NCBI GenBank assembly: GCA_963724495.1
Contig: CAVRUZ010000006.1
Location: 186,001-250,000 of the forward strand
DNA length: 64,000 nucleotides
Source of the DNA: CAVRUZ01 sp963724495
GTDB taxonomy: Bacteria > Actinomycetota > Actinomycetes > Propionibacteriales > DAIQRJ01
Reading direction: 5' to 3'
Part shown: one piece after another, positions 26,098 to 36,593 of the stretch
How positions within the stretch are numbered: the stretch's first letter is position 1
Layout: each line of letters opens with the position of its first letter
The notes under the pieces: generated by a model
Databases searched by the model: none
Seen by the model: the letters and a program-made list of their open reading frames with translations, nothing else
What the model was told of the DNA's origin: nothing
Program-made: the position numbers and the translations under genes

Positions 26098-26493
26098 CCC
26101 CGCCCTCCGCCCGGGAGGTCCCCGGCGTCGAACGCCTGCGGCAGCACGGATGCCATGGAGAGCGGGCCCGCTGGTGTCAGCACACTGAGATCTGGTCCGC
26201 CGTGTTCCCACAGCAGCTGGCGGCACCGGCCACACGGCATCAGCACGTCGCCGTCGCCGGACACGCAGACGAAGGCCACCAGCCGACCTCCGCCACTGGC
26301 TGTCAGCTGGCTGACGAGCCCGCACTCGGCGCACAGCGTGACGCCGTAGGACGCGTTCTCGACATTGCAGCCGGTGACCACCCGGCCGTCGTCCACCAGC
26401 GCGGCTGCGCCAACGGCGAAGCCGGAGTACGGGGCGTAGGCACGAGTCGAGGCTGCCTTGGCCTGCTCGAGCAGCGGATACCCAGTCCGCCAC
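26094..26493 (-). pseudogene. cdd: Cytidine deaminase, frameshift at codon 5
   Basis: The frame downstream of about 26480 reads LLEQAKAASTRAYAPYSGFA, VGCNVENASYG-like GCNVENASYG, catalytic CAECGLVSQL and zinc-ligand PCGRCRQLLWEHG, a complete short cytidine deaminase of about 130 residues. No ATG, GTG or TTG is in this frame after the preceding stop; the plausible start GTG 26493 (MADW) is in the neighbouring frame, and one extra base near 26477-26481 separates them. With that base removed the protein starts MADWDPLLEQAK. I think this is a sequence error, or otherwise a recent null mutation. Upstream trpS is 10 bp away; deoA overlaps downstream. Confidence 0.8.
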
Positions 26494-26503
26494 GGTCAGG
26501 CCT

Positions 26504-27559
26504 TCATCTCATGCCGGCGGCGCGCGGCAGCAGACCCACCTTGTCGTACGCGGTCTCCAACGTGGCTGCAGCGACTTCGCGTGCCGCGGCCGCGCCGCGG
26601 GCCAGCACCCGATCGAGTTCAGCCGGGTCGCCGGCGAAGGTGGCGTAGCGCTGCTGGAAGCCGGATGTGAAGTCGGCGACCATCTCCGCGACCCCCTTCT
26701 TGAGGTCGCCGTACCCACCGCCACCGAACTGCTCGGCCGACGTCTCCACCGACTGACGGGTCAGCGCGGCGTGGATCGACAGCAGGTTGGCGACGCCTGG
26801 CTTGGCCACCGGATCGAACAACACCTCGCGGCCCGAGTCGGTGACGGCCGACCGGATCTTCTTTGCGGCCTGCTTCGGATCCTCCAGCAGTTCGATGATG
26901 CCGCTCGGTGAGGAGGCGGTCTTGCTCATCTTCACGTTGGGTTCGGCGAGGTCGTAGATCTTCGCCGTCTCCTTGACGATGTGCGGGTTCGGGACCACGA
27001 AGGTCTCGCCGAACCGGTGGTTGAACCGGACAGCGAGGTCGCGGGTCAGCTCGAGATGCTGGCGCTGGTCCTCACCCACGGGGACCTGGTCAGCCTGGTA
27101 CAGCAGGATGTCGGCGGCCATCAACACCGGGTAGGTGAACAGGCCGACGGTCGTCCCATCGTTGCCCTGCTTGGTGGACTTGTCCTTGAACTGCGTCATC
27201 CGCGCCGCCTCGCCGTAGGCGGTGAGACACCCGAGCACCCAGGCGAGCTCGGCGTGCTCGGCGATGTGGCTCTGCAGGAACAGCGTGCAGCGGTCGGGAT
27301 CGAGGCCGGCGGCCAGCAGCTGCGCGGCGGCCACTCGGGTGCGCTCGCGCAGGAGGGCCGGCTCGGTGGCCACCGTGATCGCGTGCAGATCGACCACGCA
27401 GTAGAACGCGTCGTGATCCTCCTGGAGGCTGACCCAGTACTGCACCGCGCCGAGGTAGTTGCCGAGGTGGAACGAGTCCGCCGTCGGCTGGATGCCCGAC
27501 AGCACCCTCGGCCGGGCGGCGCGCGCGGGATCGGTGGAGACGGCAGCCATGGGGGGCAT
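26504..27559 (-). CDS. trpS: Tryptophanyl-tRNA synthetase
   Basis: 351 residues. Class Ic synthetase: RVLSGIQPTADSFHLGNYLGA carries the HIGH equivalent (HLGN) near residue 35, DLHAITV, FLQSHIAEHAELAWVLGC, YPVLMAADILLYQADQVPVGEDQ recognises tryptophan, and VKMSKTASSPSG is the KMSKS equivalent near residue 200. Complete. It precedes cdd and deoA on the same strand. Confidence 0.95.
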   Translation of the reverse strand: MPPMAAVSTDPARAARPRVLSGIQPTADSFHLGNYLGAVQYWVSLQEDHDAFYCVVDLHAITVATEPALLRERTRVAAAQLLAAGLDPDRCTLFLQSHIAEHAELAWVLGCLTAYGEAARMTQFKDKSTKQGNDGTTVGLFTYPVLMAADILLYQADQVPVGEDQRQHLELTRDLAVRFNHRFGETFVVPNPHIVKETAKIYDLAEPNVKMSKTASSPSGIIELLEDPKQAAKKIRSAVTDSGREVLFDPVAKPGVANLLSIHAALTRQSVETSAEQFGGGGYGDLKKGVAEMVADFTSGFQQRYATFAGDPAELDRVLARGAAAAREVAAATLETAYDKVGLLPRAAGMR

Positions 27560-27560
27560 C

Positions 27561-28026
27561 CTAGGGAGGCGGTCGCTGCCGGATTCACTTCGAACACTGG
27601 GAAGCCGGGCGCGATCCGGGCGAGGTCGTCATCGGTGGCGTCCTTGCCGACGCCCTCGAAGAACGATCCGAGTTCCCAGCCCCACCGGCGGACGTACTCC
27701 CGCAGGACAGGTGCCTTGGCGCTGTCGTCGGTGAGTTCGCGCACGCTGAACGCCTCGATCCGACGGCCCACCCGCAGCTCACCACCGCCCGCAGCCCGGA
27801 TGTTGCGCACCCACTGCGTGGTGCCTCTCGGCGCGACGAGGTAGCGACTCCTATCGATCGTCAGGAGGTTCACCGGGACCGTTCGCCACTCCCCGCTCGT
27901 ACGGCCGCGCACCCTCAGCTCGCGGGAGCCCGCAACGCTGATCCCCAGCCGGGTAAGGCCCGCAACCGCACCGTTGAAGATGTGCCGCGTGAACCATCCG
28001 GGCCGCAGGTAGCGCTCGCCTGCCAT
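27561..28026 (-). CDS. Deazaflavin (F420)-dependent nitroreductase family protein, uncertain 3' end
   Basis: About 150 residues from ATG 28026: RYLRPGWFTRHIFNGAVAGL, ELRVRGRTSGEWRTVPVNLL, YLVAPRGTTQWVRNIRAAGG, the pattern of Ddn-like split-barrel proteins that bind F420. The domain ends normally at GFPVFEVNP, but the frame then stays open deep into trpS. A TAG at 27561-27563 lies in the +1 frame just after the domain end, so a one-base insertion near the end is likely and the end given here assumes that. Divergent from galK; the ATGs of the two nearly overlap. Confidence 0.72.
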
Positions 28027-28069
28027 GACCAACTCCTTCGTCGCAGGGAGCTCCGGGCAGACTGACCCT

Positions 28070-29266
<1,197 letters not shown>

Positions 29267-29270
<4 letters not shown>

Positions 29271-30259
29271 GCGACTGCTGCAGCGGTACCCGCACCGAGC
29301 CGTCGGCCGTCGAGGCCGGCTCGACCGATGCCGCCGCCCGGTCGGCGGAGCTGTCGGCCCTGGCCGCCGTCGGCGCGGCTCGGCCCGACCGGGATCGCCG
29401 GCGCGGCACCGTCGCACTCACCGGTGGCACATTCGCGATGGGGTCGGAGCAGCCCGAGGCGGTCGCGGCCGACGGTGAAGGACCGGTCCGCGACGTGACC
29501 GTGTCCTCGTTCCGGATGGACGAAACCGCAGTGACCAACCGGCAGTTCGGCAGGTTCGTCCGGGAGACCGGTTACCGCACCGACGCCGAACGCTTCGGCT
29601 GGTCGTTCGTGTTCGCGGGTTACGTCACCGCGGAGTCCCGGCCGAACCTTCTGCAAGCACGGGTGCCGGGTGCGCCCTGGTGGCTGGCCGTCGAAGGCGT
29701 GCACTGGCGTACCCCTACGGGTACCGGTTCCGACTTCTCCGGGCGCGACCAGCATCCGGTGGTGCACGTCTCCCACCATGACGCTCTTGCCTACGCCGCC
29801 TGGGCCGGCCGGCGGCTGCCCACCGAGGCAGAGTGGGAGTTCGCGGCGAGAGGCGGCCTCGCAGGAGCCAGGTACGCCTGGGGCGACGAGCTCACGCCCG
29901 GACACCGGTGGCGGGCGAACATCTTCCAGGGCAGCTTCCCGCGCTCCGACTCCGGTGACGACGGCTTCGTCGGAACCGCACCGGTGAAGTCCTTCCCGCC
30001 CAACGGCTTCGGCCTGTACGAGCTGTCCGGCAACGCCTGGGAGTGGTGCTCCGACTGGTTCTCCACCACCTGGCACGCCGAAGCCAGTCAGGCGACGCGA
30101 CTCGATCCGGCAGGTCCACCGGACGGCTCCCAGCGGGTTATTCGCGGCGGGTCGCACCTGTGCCACGACTCCTACTGCAACCGCTACCGGGTCTCGGCCC
30201 GGACGTCCAATACGCCCGACTCCTCGACGTCGAACATGGGATTCCGCTGTGCCCTTTGA
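29267..30259 (+). CDS. Formylglycine-generating enzyme (sulfatase-modifying factor family)
   Basis: 330 residues from GTG 29267, overlapping the galK stop (GTGA). Starts with MSDCCSG, common in actinobacterial FGEs. FGE-sulfatase fold: GGTFAMGSEQPEA, DETAVTNRQFGRFV, HPVVHVSHHDALAYAAWAG, RLPTEAEWEFAARGG, LSGNAWEWCSDWF and the copper-site pair GGSHLCHDSYCNRYR with Cys299 and Cys304, matching the two active cysteines of Streptomyces FGE. It converts a cysteine in CxPxR of sulfatases (or related phosphatases) to formylglycine using oxygen. Its place between galK and an alpha-galactosidase suggests that the pathway includes a sulfatase elsewhere, acting on sulfated galactosides (inference). Confidence 0.92.
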
Positions 30260-31505
30260 TGAAACTGTGCCCTCTGAGACTGTGCCCACTGATCAAGCTC
30301 CACCGAGCGCCACCCTGCCCGCGGACGTGGCCGCAAACCTCCGGCCGGCGGCGGAGTACGCCCGGTTGGCCCCGACTCCCCCGCGTGGCTGGAACTCGTG
30401 GAACGCCTTCCGCTGCAGCGGCCTCACCGCGGACCGGGTCCGCACCGCGGCCGACGTGATCGCCGACACCGGACTCGGGGCTGCGGGCTACCGGCACGTC
30501 GTCATCGACGACTGCTGGCAGGACCGCGAACGCGATGGCGGCGGCCACCTGGTGGCGCACCCGGTGCGGTTCGCCGGTGGGATCGGGGAGCTCTCCGCCC
30601 ACATCCACGGCCGGGGACTCTCGTTCGGGATCTACTCCAGCCCAGGGACCCGGACCTGCGCGATGATCTACAACGACTACCCGGGCCGTGACCTCGGCTC
30701 GTACGGCCACGAGGAGACCGACGCGCTCGACTTCGCCGAGTGGGGCGTCGACTATCTCAAGTACGACTGGTGCGAGGCGGACAAGTCGGAGAACCTCAAG
30801 CAGGCTGAGGCATTCGCGCGCATGCGGGTCGCCCTGGATGCCGCCGGGCGCGACATCGTGCTCTCCCTGAGCGAGTACGGGCGTTGGGAACCCTGGCGTT
30901 GGGCACCGAGGTTCGCGAACCTGTGGCGAACCACCGAGGACATCCGCCCAACCTGGCAATCGATCCTGTCGGTCCTCGACCAGCAGGCCGACCTATGGCG
31001 GTGGTCCTCACCGGGTCACTGGAACGACCCGGACATGCTCGAGGCCGGCAACGGATCGCTGACTCCTGCCAACAACCGCGCACACCTTGCCGGCTGGGCC
31101 ATCCTCAACGCGCCGCTGATGCTGGGCAACGACCTGGCGGCCATGCCCGGCTGGCTGCTGCCCATCCTCACCGATCCGGTCATGCTGGCGGTCCAGGCCG
31201 ACTTCGCCGGTGTGCAGGGACGTCGGGCGCAACATGGTGCTATCGACGTGTGGGCCAAGCCCATGACCGAGTCGCGAGTGGCCGTGCTGCTGCTCAACCG
31301 CGGTGAGGAGACCGCCTCTGTCCAGGTGGACGACACAGTCCTGGCCGCACTTCCCGGCCCGGCCCTCGAACTTCCTCCTGCGTGGAGGGCCGAGTGGGCC
31401 TTCGCGGCTGCGGGCGGCGTCGGCGGTCCCGAGACCGGTGACGGGCCGCTGATAGCTGAGGTGCCCAGCGGTGATGCTCTGCTGGGAGTGCTCGGCCCGG
31501 CCTGA
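30249..31505 (+). CDS. GH27 alpha-galactosidase family protein
   Basis: 418 residues from GTG 30249, overlapping the FGE stop by 11 bp (later in-frame GTGs at codons 7 and 12 are alternatives). TIM barrel: PPRGWNSWNAFRC near residue 45, YRHVVIDDCWQDRERD, nucleophile Asp173 in YLKYDWCEADKS, acid/base aspartate within WNDPDMLE (260-262), and a C-terminal beta-sandwich (VAVLLLNRGEETASV). GH27 enzymes remove terminal alpha-galactose or N-acetylgalactosamine. No signal peptide, so it works on imported oligosaccharides. Last gene of galK-FGE-GH27; converges with icd 6 bp away. Confidence 0.9.
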   Translation: MPFDETVPSETVPTDQAPPSATLPADVAANLRPAAEYARLAPTPPRGWNSWNAFRCSGLTADRVRTAADVIADTGLGAAGYRHVVIDDCWQDRERDGGGHLVAHPVRFAGGIGELSAHIHGRGLSFGIYSSPGTRTCAMIYNDYPGRDLGSYGHEETDALDFAEWGVDYLKYDWCEADKSENLKQAEAFARMRVALDAAGRDIVLSLSEYGRWEPWRWAPRFANLWRTTEDIRPTWQSILSVLDQQADLWRWSSPGHWNDPDMLEAGNGSLTPANNRAHLAGWAILNAPLMLGNDLAAMPGWLLPILTDPVMLAVQADFAGVQGRRAQHGAIDVWAKPMTESRVAVLLLNRGEETASVQVDDTVLAALPGPALELPPAWRAEWAFAAAGGVGGPETGDGPLIAEVPSGDALLGVLGPA

Positions 31506-31511
31506 CGAAGG

Positions 31512-32735
31512 TCAGCCGGTCGCGATGGCCTGCTGGAGGTTGTCGTCGAGCGCTGCCAGGAACTCCTCGGTGCTGAGGAACGCCTGGTCAGGACCGATGA
31601 GCAGGGCGAGGTCCTTGGTCATCTTGCCGCTCTCGACGGTCTCCACGCATACGCGCTCGAGGGTCTCCGCGAACCCGGTGACCTCAGGAGTGTTGTCGAG
31701 CTTGCCGCGATGCTTGAGCCCGCCCGTCCAGGCGAAGATCGAGGCGATCGGGTTCGTCGATGTGGGCTTGCCCTGCTGGTGCATGCGGAAGTGCCGCGTG
31801 ACGGTGCCGTGAGCAGCCTCCGCCTCGACCGTCTGCCCGTCGGGCGTCATCAGCACGCTGGTCATCAGACCGAGCGAACCGAATCCCTGCGCGACGGTGT
31901 CGGACTGCACGTCGCCGTCGTAGTTCTTGCAGGCCCAGACGTAGCCGCCCTCCCACTTCATCGCCGCGGCGACCATGTCGTCGATGAGGCGGTGCTCGTA
32001 GGTGAGGCCGGCCTTGTCGAAGTCGGCCTTGAACTCCGCCTCGAAGACCGCTTCGAAGAGATCCTTGAACTGACCGTCGTAGGCCTTGAGGATCGTGTTC
32101 TTGGTGGACAGGTACACGGGGTACCCGCGCTGGAGGCCGTACGAGAACGAGGCCCGCGCGAAGTCGGAGATCGAGTCGTTGAAGTTGTACATCCCCATCG
32201 CGACGCCGCCGTCGTCCCCGTAGTTCGCGACCACGTGCTGGATCGGCTCGGACCCGTCGGTGGGGGTGAAGGTGATCGTGAGTTCACCGGCGCCGGGAAC
32301 CTTGAAGTTCGTCGCGCGGTACTGGTCACCGTGCGCGTGCCTGCCGATGATGATCGGCTTGGTCCAGCCCGGGACGAGCCGCGGGATGTTGCTGATGATG
32401 ATCGGCTCGCGGAACACCACGCCGCCGAGGATGTTGCGGATGGTGCCGTTGGGCGAAAGCCACATCTTCTTCAGCCCGAACTCCTCGACCCGGAGCTCGT
32501 CGGGCGTGATGGTGGCGCACTTGACGCCGACGCCAGCGGCCTTGATCGCTTGCGCGGCATCGACCGTGACCTGGTCGTCAGTCGCGTCGCGGCTCTCGAT
32601 GCCGAGGTCGAAGTACTGGAGGTCGATGTCGAGGTAGGGATGGATGAGCCGGTCCTTGATGAACTGCCAGATGATCCGGGTCATCTCGTCGCCGTCGAGT
32701 TCGACGACCGGGTTCTCGACCTTGATCTTGGGCAT
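31512..32735 (-). CDS. icd: NADP-dependent isocitrate dehydrogenase (dimeric type II)
   Basis: 407 residues, the length of the homodimeric eukaryote-like type. PVVELDGDEMTRIIWQFIKD at the start, WLSPNGTIRNILGGVVFREP (isocitrate-binding SPNGTIRN), IPRLVPGWTKPIIIGRHAHG, LIDDMVAAAMKWEGGYVWAC (metal-binding aspartates), VAQGFGSLGLMTSVL and AHGTVTRHFRMHQQGK (NADP-binding). It oxidises isocitrate to 2-oxoglutarate in the TCA cycle. Divergent from aqpZ across 172 bp. Confidence 0.95.
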   Translation of the reverse strand: MPKIKVENPVVELDGDEMTRIIWQFIKDRLIHPYLDIDLQYFDLGIESRDATDDQVTVDAAQAIKAAGVGVKCATITPDELRVEEFGLKKMWLSPNGTIRNILGGVVFREPIIISNIPRLVPGWTKPIIIGRHAHGDQYRATNFKVPGAGELTITFTPTDGSEPIQHVVANYGDDGGVAMGMYNFNDSISDFARASFSYGLQRGYPVYLSTKNTILKAYDGQFKDLFEAVFEAEFKADFDKAGLTYEHRLIDDMVAAAMKWEGGYVWACKNYDGDVQSDTVAQGFGSLGLMTSVLMTPDGQTVEAEAAHGTVTRHFRMHQQGKPTSTNPIASIFAWTGGLKHRGKLDNTPEVTGFAETLERVCVETVESGKMTKDLALLIGPDQAFLSTEEFLAALDDNLQQAIATG

Positions 32736-32907
32736 CGCGGGCGGCTCCTGACGATCGGCTGGTCACTCTTATGGGTGCCCGGCACACTACCTTGACATCA
32801 AGCGACTTCGATTGGCGCGTCCGTCTGCCAATTCCGCGTGGGTCGGCCTAGCGTGTGCGCCATCTTGCTGGTCGGAGCGCCGACAGGCGCCGTTCGAAGG
32901 ACTCACC

Positions 32908-33666
32908 ATGCAGCCCAGACTGACCGCCCGCTTGGGGGCGGAGTTCCTCGGGACCTTCTGGCTGGTGTTCGGTGGCTGCGGTAGCGCCATCTTCGCCGCC
33001 AAGTTCCTCTCAGCTGACGAGGTGCAACTCGGCATCGGGCACCTCGGTGTCGCACTCGCCTTCGGCCTCACCGTGTTGACGATGGCCTACGCCGTCGGGC
33101 ACGTGTCCGGTGCGCATTTCAACCCGGCCGTCACGGTGGGCCTGGCGCTCGGCCGCCGGTTCCCGACGAAGGACATCCTCCCGTACGTGGTGACCCAGGT
33201 CGTGGCCGGTCTGCTCGCCGGCCTGGTCCTGCTGGCCATCGCCTCGGGCAAGGACGGCTTCGACATGACCGGCAACATGGCCGCCAACGGCTACGGCGAC
33301 CACTCGCCCGGCGGCTACAGCCTCGTCGCGGGGCTGCTCGCGGAGATCGTCCTCACCGCGTTCTTCCTCTACGTGATCCTCGGCGCCACCGACGGCCGGG
33401 CCCCCAAGGGCTTTGCGCCGCTCGCGATCGGCCTGGCGCTCACGCTGATCCACCTCATCTCCATCCCCATCACCAACACCTCGGTGAACCCGGCCCGTTC
33501 GACCGCAGTCGCCTTCTTCAATGGCAACGGAGCTCCTGGGCAGCTGTGGTTGTTCTGGCTGGCACCACTGGTCGGCGCAGCGATAGCGGGACTCAGCTAT
33601 GCACTCGTGACCGGCGAACGCTCGCCGGTCGTAGGCGAAGGGACGCCGGGCGAGGACAAGGCCTGA
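32908..33666 (+). CDS. aqpZ: Aquaporin Z-type water channel
   Basis: 252 residues, six membrane helices. RLGAEFLGTFWLVFGGCGSA in helix 1, first NPA box in GAHFNPAVTVGLALGRRF, second in NTSVNPARSTAVAFF. The pore-lining Arg follows the second NPA (NPAR), and His in LIHLISIPITN fits the narrow water-selective filter of AqpZ. It conducts water across the cytoplasmic membrane. The 172 bp upstream separating it from icd shows no recognised regulatory motif. mdh follows 74 bp downstream. Confidence 0.93.
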   Translation: MQPRLTARLGAEFLGTFWLVFGGCGSAIFAAKFLSADEVQLGIGHLGVALAFGLTVLTMAYAVGHVSGAHFNPAVTVGLALGRRFPTKDILPYVVTQVVAGLLAGLVLLAIASGKDGFDMTGNMAANGYGDHSPGGYSLVAGLLAEIVLTAFFLYVILGATDGRAPKGFAPLAIGLALTLIHLISIPITNTSVNPARSTAVAFFNGNGAPGQLWLFWLAPLVGAAIAGLSYALVTGERSPVVGEGTPGEDKA

Positions 33667-33740
33667 GGCGGATCTCCAGCCGGTGCTAGCGTCACGCCGC
33701 CATCGCTCGGCACCGGTCCCCCACCGCGCAGGAGATCACC

Positions 33741-34730
33741 GTGAGCAGTTCCCCCATCAAAGTCGCCGTCACCGGAGCCGCCGGCCAGATCGGCTACAGC
33801 CTGCTGTTCCGTATCGCGTCCGGCTCGATGCTCGGCCCTGACCAGCCCGTTCGCCTCAGCCTGCTGGAGATCACGCCCGCTCTCGACGCGCTGGCGGGCG
33901 TGAAGATGGAGCTCGACGACTGCGCCTTTCCCTTGCTCCAGGGCATCGACACCACCGACGACCCGAACGTCGCATTCGGTGACGTCGACGTCGCGCTCCT
34001 GGTGGGTGCGATGCCACGCAAGGAGGGGATGGAGCGCGCCGACCTGCTCGGCGCCAACGGCAAGATCTTCAAGCCACAGGGCGCTGCCCTTGCCGCTGCC
34101 GCGAGGCCCGACGTGAAGGTGCTCGTCGTGGGCAACCCGGCCAACACCAACGCGCTGATCGCCTCCGCCAACGCGTCGTCGCTCGACCCGCGGCAGTTCC
34201 ACGCGATGACCCGGCTCGACCACAACCGGGCCGTCCACCAGCTCGCGGTCAAGGCCGGTGCGCACTCGAGCGCCGTTCGCAGGATGACGATCTGGGGCAA
34301 CCACTCGGCCACTCAGTACCCGGACATCTTCCATGCGGAGGTCGACGGGCAGAACGCCGCGAATGTGGTCAACGACCAAGCCTGGTTGGAGAACGACTTC
34401 ATCCCGACCGTGCAACAGCGAGGAGCGGCCGTCATCAAGGCCCGCGGCCTGAGTTCGGCGGCGTCGGCGGCCAACGCTGCGGTCGACCACGTCCGCAGCT
34501 GGGTGCTGGGCACACCGGAAGGCGACTGGACCTCGATGGCGGTGCCGTCCGACGGCTCCTACGGCGTCCCCGAGGGTCTGATCAGCTCGTTCCCGGTCAC
34601 TGCCGCAAACGGTGCGTACACGATCGTTCCCGACCTCGAGATCGACGACTTCTCGCGGGCCCGGATCGACGCCTCGGTCTCAGAGCTGCAAGCCGAGCGC
34701 GATGCCGTGGCCGGCCAGGGGCTGATCTAG
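33741..34730 (+). CDS. mdh: Malate dehydrogenase
   Basis: 329 residues. NAD-binding VAVTGAAGQIGYSLLFRIASG, GAMPRKEGMERADLLGANG (mobile loop arginines), LVVGNPANTNALIA, TRLDHNRAVHQLAVKAG and catalytic His in IWGNHSATQYPDIF. This is the cytosolic-type MDH common in Actinobacteria. It interconverts malate and oxaloacetate. Start GTG 33741 preceded by GGAG. Neighbourhood mdh-DUF3017-folD is conserved in the phylum. Confidence 0.95.
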   Translation: MSSSPIKVAVTGAAGQIGYSLLFRIASGSMLGPDQPVRLSLLEITPALDALAGVKMELDDCAFPLLQGIDTTDDPNVAFGDVDVALLVGAMPRKEGMERADLLGANGKIFKPQGAALAAAARPDVKVLVVGNPANTNALIASANASSLDPRQFHAMTRLDHNRAVHQLAVKAGAHSSAVRRMTIWGNHSATQYPDIFHAEVDGQNAANVVNDQAWLENDFIPTVQQRGAAVIKARGLSSAASAANAAVDHVRSWVLGTPEGDWTSMAVPSDGSYGVPEGLISSFPVTAANGAYTIVPDLEIDDFSRARIDASVSELQAERDAVAGQGLI

Positions 34731-34735
34731 TCGGG

Positions 34736-35002
34736 CTAGCTGGCGCTGGGGACGATCCAGGCGAGCACCAGGACCGCCCCGCCCAACAAGAACGCGCAGC
34801 ACACGTCGACGGCCCGTCCCCGGATCGCCAGCAGGCCGATCTTGTCGCGGGGCAGGATCAGCCTGGCCCCCCCGGCGAGCAGGAGCGACAGAGCCACCAC
34901 GACGCACCCACGACGCCAGTGATCGGTAGCTATCCAGACCAGGCCGCCGGCGAGCACGACCAGCACGAGCACGATCGGCAGTTGCCGGCGCAGTGCTCTC
35001 AT
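34736..35002 (-). CDS. DUF3017-like small membrane protein
   Basis: 88 residues with three predicted membrane helices (LPIVLVLVVLAGGLVWIA, VVVALSLLLAGGARLIL, AFLLGGAVLVLAWIVP) and the motif LPRDKIGLLAIRGRAVDV between the second and third, as in DUF3017. This family is found next to folD and mdh in Actinobacteria. Function unknown. Ends 5 bp from the mdh stop (convergent), follows the DUF1707 gene by 3 bp. Confidence 0.82.
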   Translation of the reverse strand: MRALRRQLPIVLVLVVLAGGLVWIATDHWRRGCVVVALSLLLAGGARLILPRDKIGLLAIRGRAVDVCCAFLLGGAVLVLAWIVPSAS

Positions 35003-35005
35003 TGC

Positions 35006-35533
35006 CTAGCGGCCTAGGCGCCGGTGGTCGTTGCGGCGGTTGTGGCGGACCGCCCGACGCTGGTTGCGGGCATCGAGGTTCCGGCCGCCCTGGTCGAAGA
35101 CGGTGTGGAGCACGTGCATCAGCACGAACACACCCCAGATGCCGACCACCCAACCCGGCCAGAAGTTCCCGCCACCGCTCAGTGCCCAGATCACTGTCAG
35201 GACGAGGGAGACCGACAGCCAGCCGCCGACGGCACCGGCCGCGTCCTGCCATCGGCCGTGTTGAGGTGCCGGCGGCGAAGCAGGCTTGGGTTCGGGTTCG
35301 CGCGCTGCGGCCGGAACGACCTGGGTACTGGGCAGGTCGGTGGTCAGCAATGCCAGGTCGGCGTACGTACGTGCCTGGTAGGCGCTGCTGGACCTCTGGT
35401 CGAACTCGTCGAGTGTCAGCCGCCCGTCGGTGAAGTGCTGGTTGAGCTCGGCGACGACCCGTTCGCGGTCGGCGTCGGAGCACCGCAGTGCCGGATCGAC
35501 CGGCTGGTGCGGCTGGGAAGGGTTCTGGGTCAT
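35006..35533 (-). CDS. DUF1707 / 2TM-domain protein
   Basis: 175 residues. N-terminal DUF1707: ALRCSDADRERVVAELNQHF, DGRLTLDEFDQRSSSAYQAR, TYADLALLTTDLP. After a Pro-rich linker there are two membrane helices (GWLSVSLVLTVIWALSG and FWPGWVVGIWGVFVLMHVL) and a basic tail (RRAVRHNRRNDHRRLGR). Such proteins are numerous in Actinobacteria and some have been reported as cell-wall-stress related; no specific role can be assigned. Co-oriented with the DUF3017 gene 3 bp downstream, divergent from folD. Confidence 0.82.
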   Translation of the reverse strand: MTQNPSQPHQPVDPALRCSDADRERVVAELNQHFTDGRLTLDEFDQRSSSAYQARTYADLALLTTDLPSTQVVPAAAREPEPKPASPPAPQHGRWQDAAGAVGGWLSVSLVLTVIWALSGGGNFWPGWVVGIWGVFVLMHVLHTVFDQGGRNLDARNQRRAVRHNRRNDHRRLGR

Positions 35534-35625
35534 CGTCCCTACGTCTCGTCTGGACCGGCGGGCGGCTGCGTCCTACCGGTGCTCTGTCGATTCTGCCATC
35601 ACCCCTGTTGGCCAACGGCTAGCAT

Positions 35626-35706
35626 CGGCCGCGGTCGTGACTGGCGCTGAGGTGGGCCACCACCGGGGAGCGGCCGTCCCTGCCGCCGCGCGCCTGGGCA
35701 ACCGGA
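35626..35706 (+). ncRNA. ZTP (pfl) riboswitch upstream of folD
   Basis: The leader contains the conserved elements of the ZTP/pfl motif in order: GTCGTGACTGGCG near 35634, a small hairpin with CCACCGGGGAGCG (35658-35672), and the second domain core CCGCGCGCCTGGGCA (35686-35700), followed 20 bases later by the folD ATG. In Actinobacteria this riboswitch commonly precedes folD or purH, binds the purine intermediate ZMP/ZTP and turns on one-carbon genes when 10-formyl-THF is short. The short distance to the ATG suggests control of translation start. Confidence 0.88.
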
Positions 35707-35726
35707 CAGCCGAGGAGCAGCCGCCG

Positions 35727-36593
35727 ATGACCGATTCCCCGAACCCCACGGACGGCCTGATGTCAGGCACCGCCCTGGCCGCCTCGATCCTGGCGGACGC
35801 CGCCGACAGGTCGGCCGAACTCGAACGACGCACCGGCGTCCGGCCGTGCCTGGTGGCGGTACTCGTGGGAGCGGACCCGGCTTCGGTCACGTACGTCCGG
35901 ATGAAGCGGCGCCGGAGCGCGAAGGCGGGTCTGGAGTCGCGCGTGGTCGAGCTGCCCGACGACACCACCACCGAGCAGCTGGTGGCGGAGCTGGAGTCCA
36001 TCTCGGCCGACCCCTCCGTGCACGGGATCCTGCTGCAGCACCCGGTCCCCAGCCAGATCGACGAGCGGGCGGCGTTCGAGGCCATCGACCCCGCCAAGGA
36101 CGTCGACGGCGTGACGATGCGTTCGTTCGGCGCGATGAGTTTCGGCGAGCCCGGGTTCGACTCGTGCACGCCGGGCGGCATTCTTCGCCTGCTCGAGCAC
36201 TACGACGTGCCGCTCCAGGGTGCGCGCGCCGTTGTCGTCGGCCGCTCCGCGATCCTGGGCAAGCCGGTGGGCATGCTGCTGCTGGAGCGGCATGCCACCG
36301 TCACCTATTGCCACTCGCGCACGGTCGACCTCCCGGGCATCGTGGCCCAGGCCGATGTCGTGGTCGCCGCGGTCGGACGCCCGTCGTTCATCCGGGGCGA
36401 GTGGATCAAGCCTGGTGCGGTGGTCGTCGATGCCGGCTACAACGAGGGAAACGTGGGAGACGTCGACTTCGAGGGCGCGCGCGAACGGGCGTCGCTGATC
36501 ACGCCGGTACCGGGCGGCGTTGGGCCGATGACCATTGCCGTTCTGATCGAGCAGACGGTCACGGCGGCCTACCGCCTCACCGGCCAGGAATGA
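35727..36593 (+). CDS. folD: Methylenetetrahydrofolate dehydrogenase / methenyl-THF cyclohydrolase
   Basis: 288 residues from ATG 35727 (an ATG 11 codons later is an alternative). LVAVLVGADPASVTYVRMKRR holds the catalytic YxxxK; VHGILLQHPVPSQID, PAKDVDGVTMRSFG, SCTPGGILRLLEHYDVPLQGA, VVVGRSAILGKPVGMLLL, TVTYCHSRT and TPVPGGVGPMTIAVLIEQT complete the FolD pattern. It interconverts 5,10-methylene- and 10-formyl-THF with NADP. Preceded by a ZTP riboswitch. The stop overlaps the following kinase start by 4 bp. Q-H-P replaces the usual QLP, a mild departure from the consensus. Confidence 0.93.
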   Translation: MTDSPNPTDGLMSGTALAASILADAADRSAELERRTGVRPCLVAVLVGADPASVTYVRMKRRRSAKAGLESRVVELPDDTTTEQLVAELESISADPSVHGILLQHPVPSQIDERAAFEAIDPAKDVDGVTMRSFGAMSFGEPGFDSCTPGGILRLLEHYDVPLQGARAVVVGRSAILGKPVGMLLLERHATVTYCHSRTVDLPGIVAQADVVVAAVGRPSFIRGEWIKPGAVVVDAGYNEGNVGDVDFEGARERASLITPVPGGVGPMTIAVLIEQTVTAAYRLTGQE

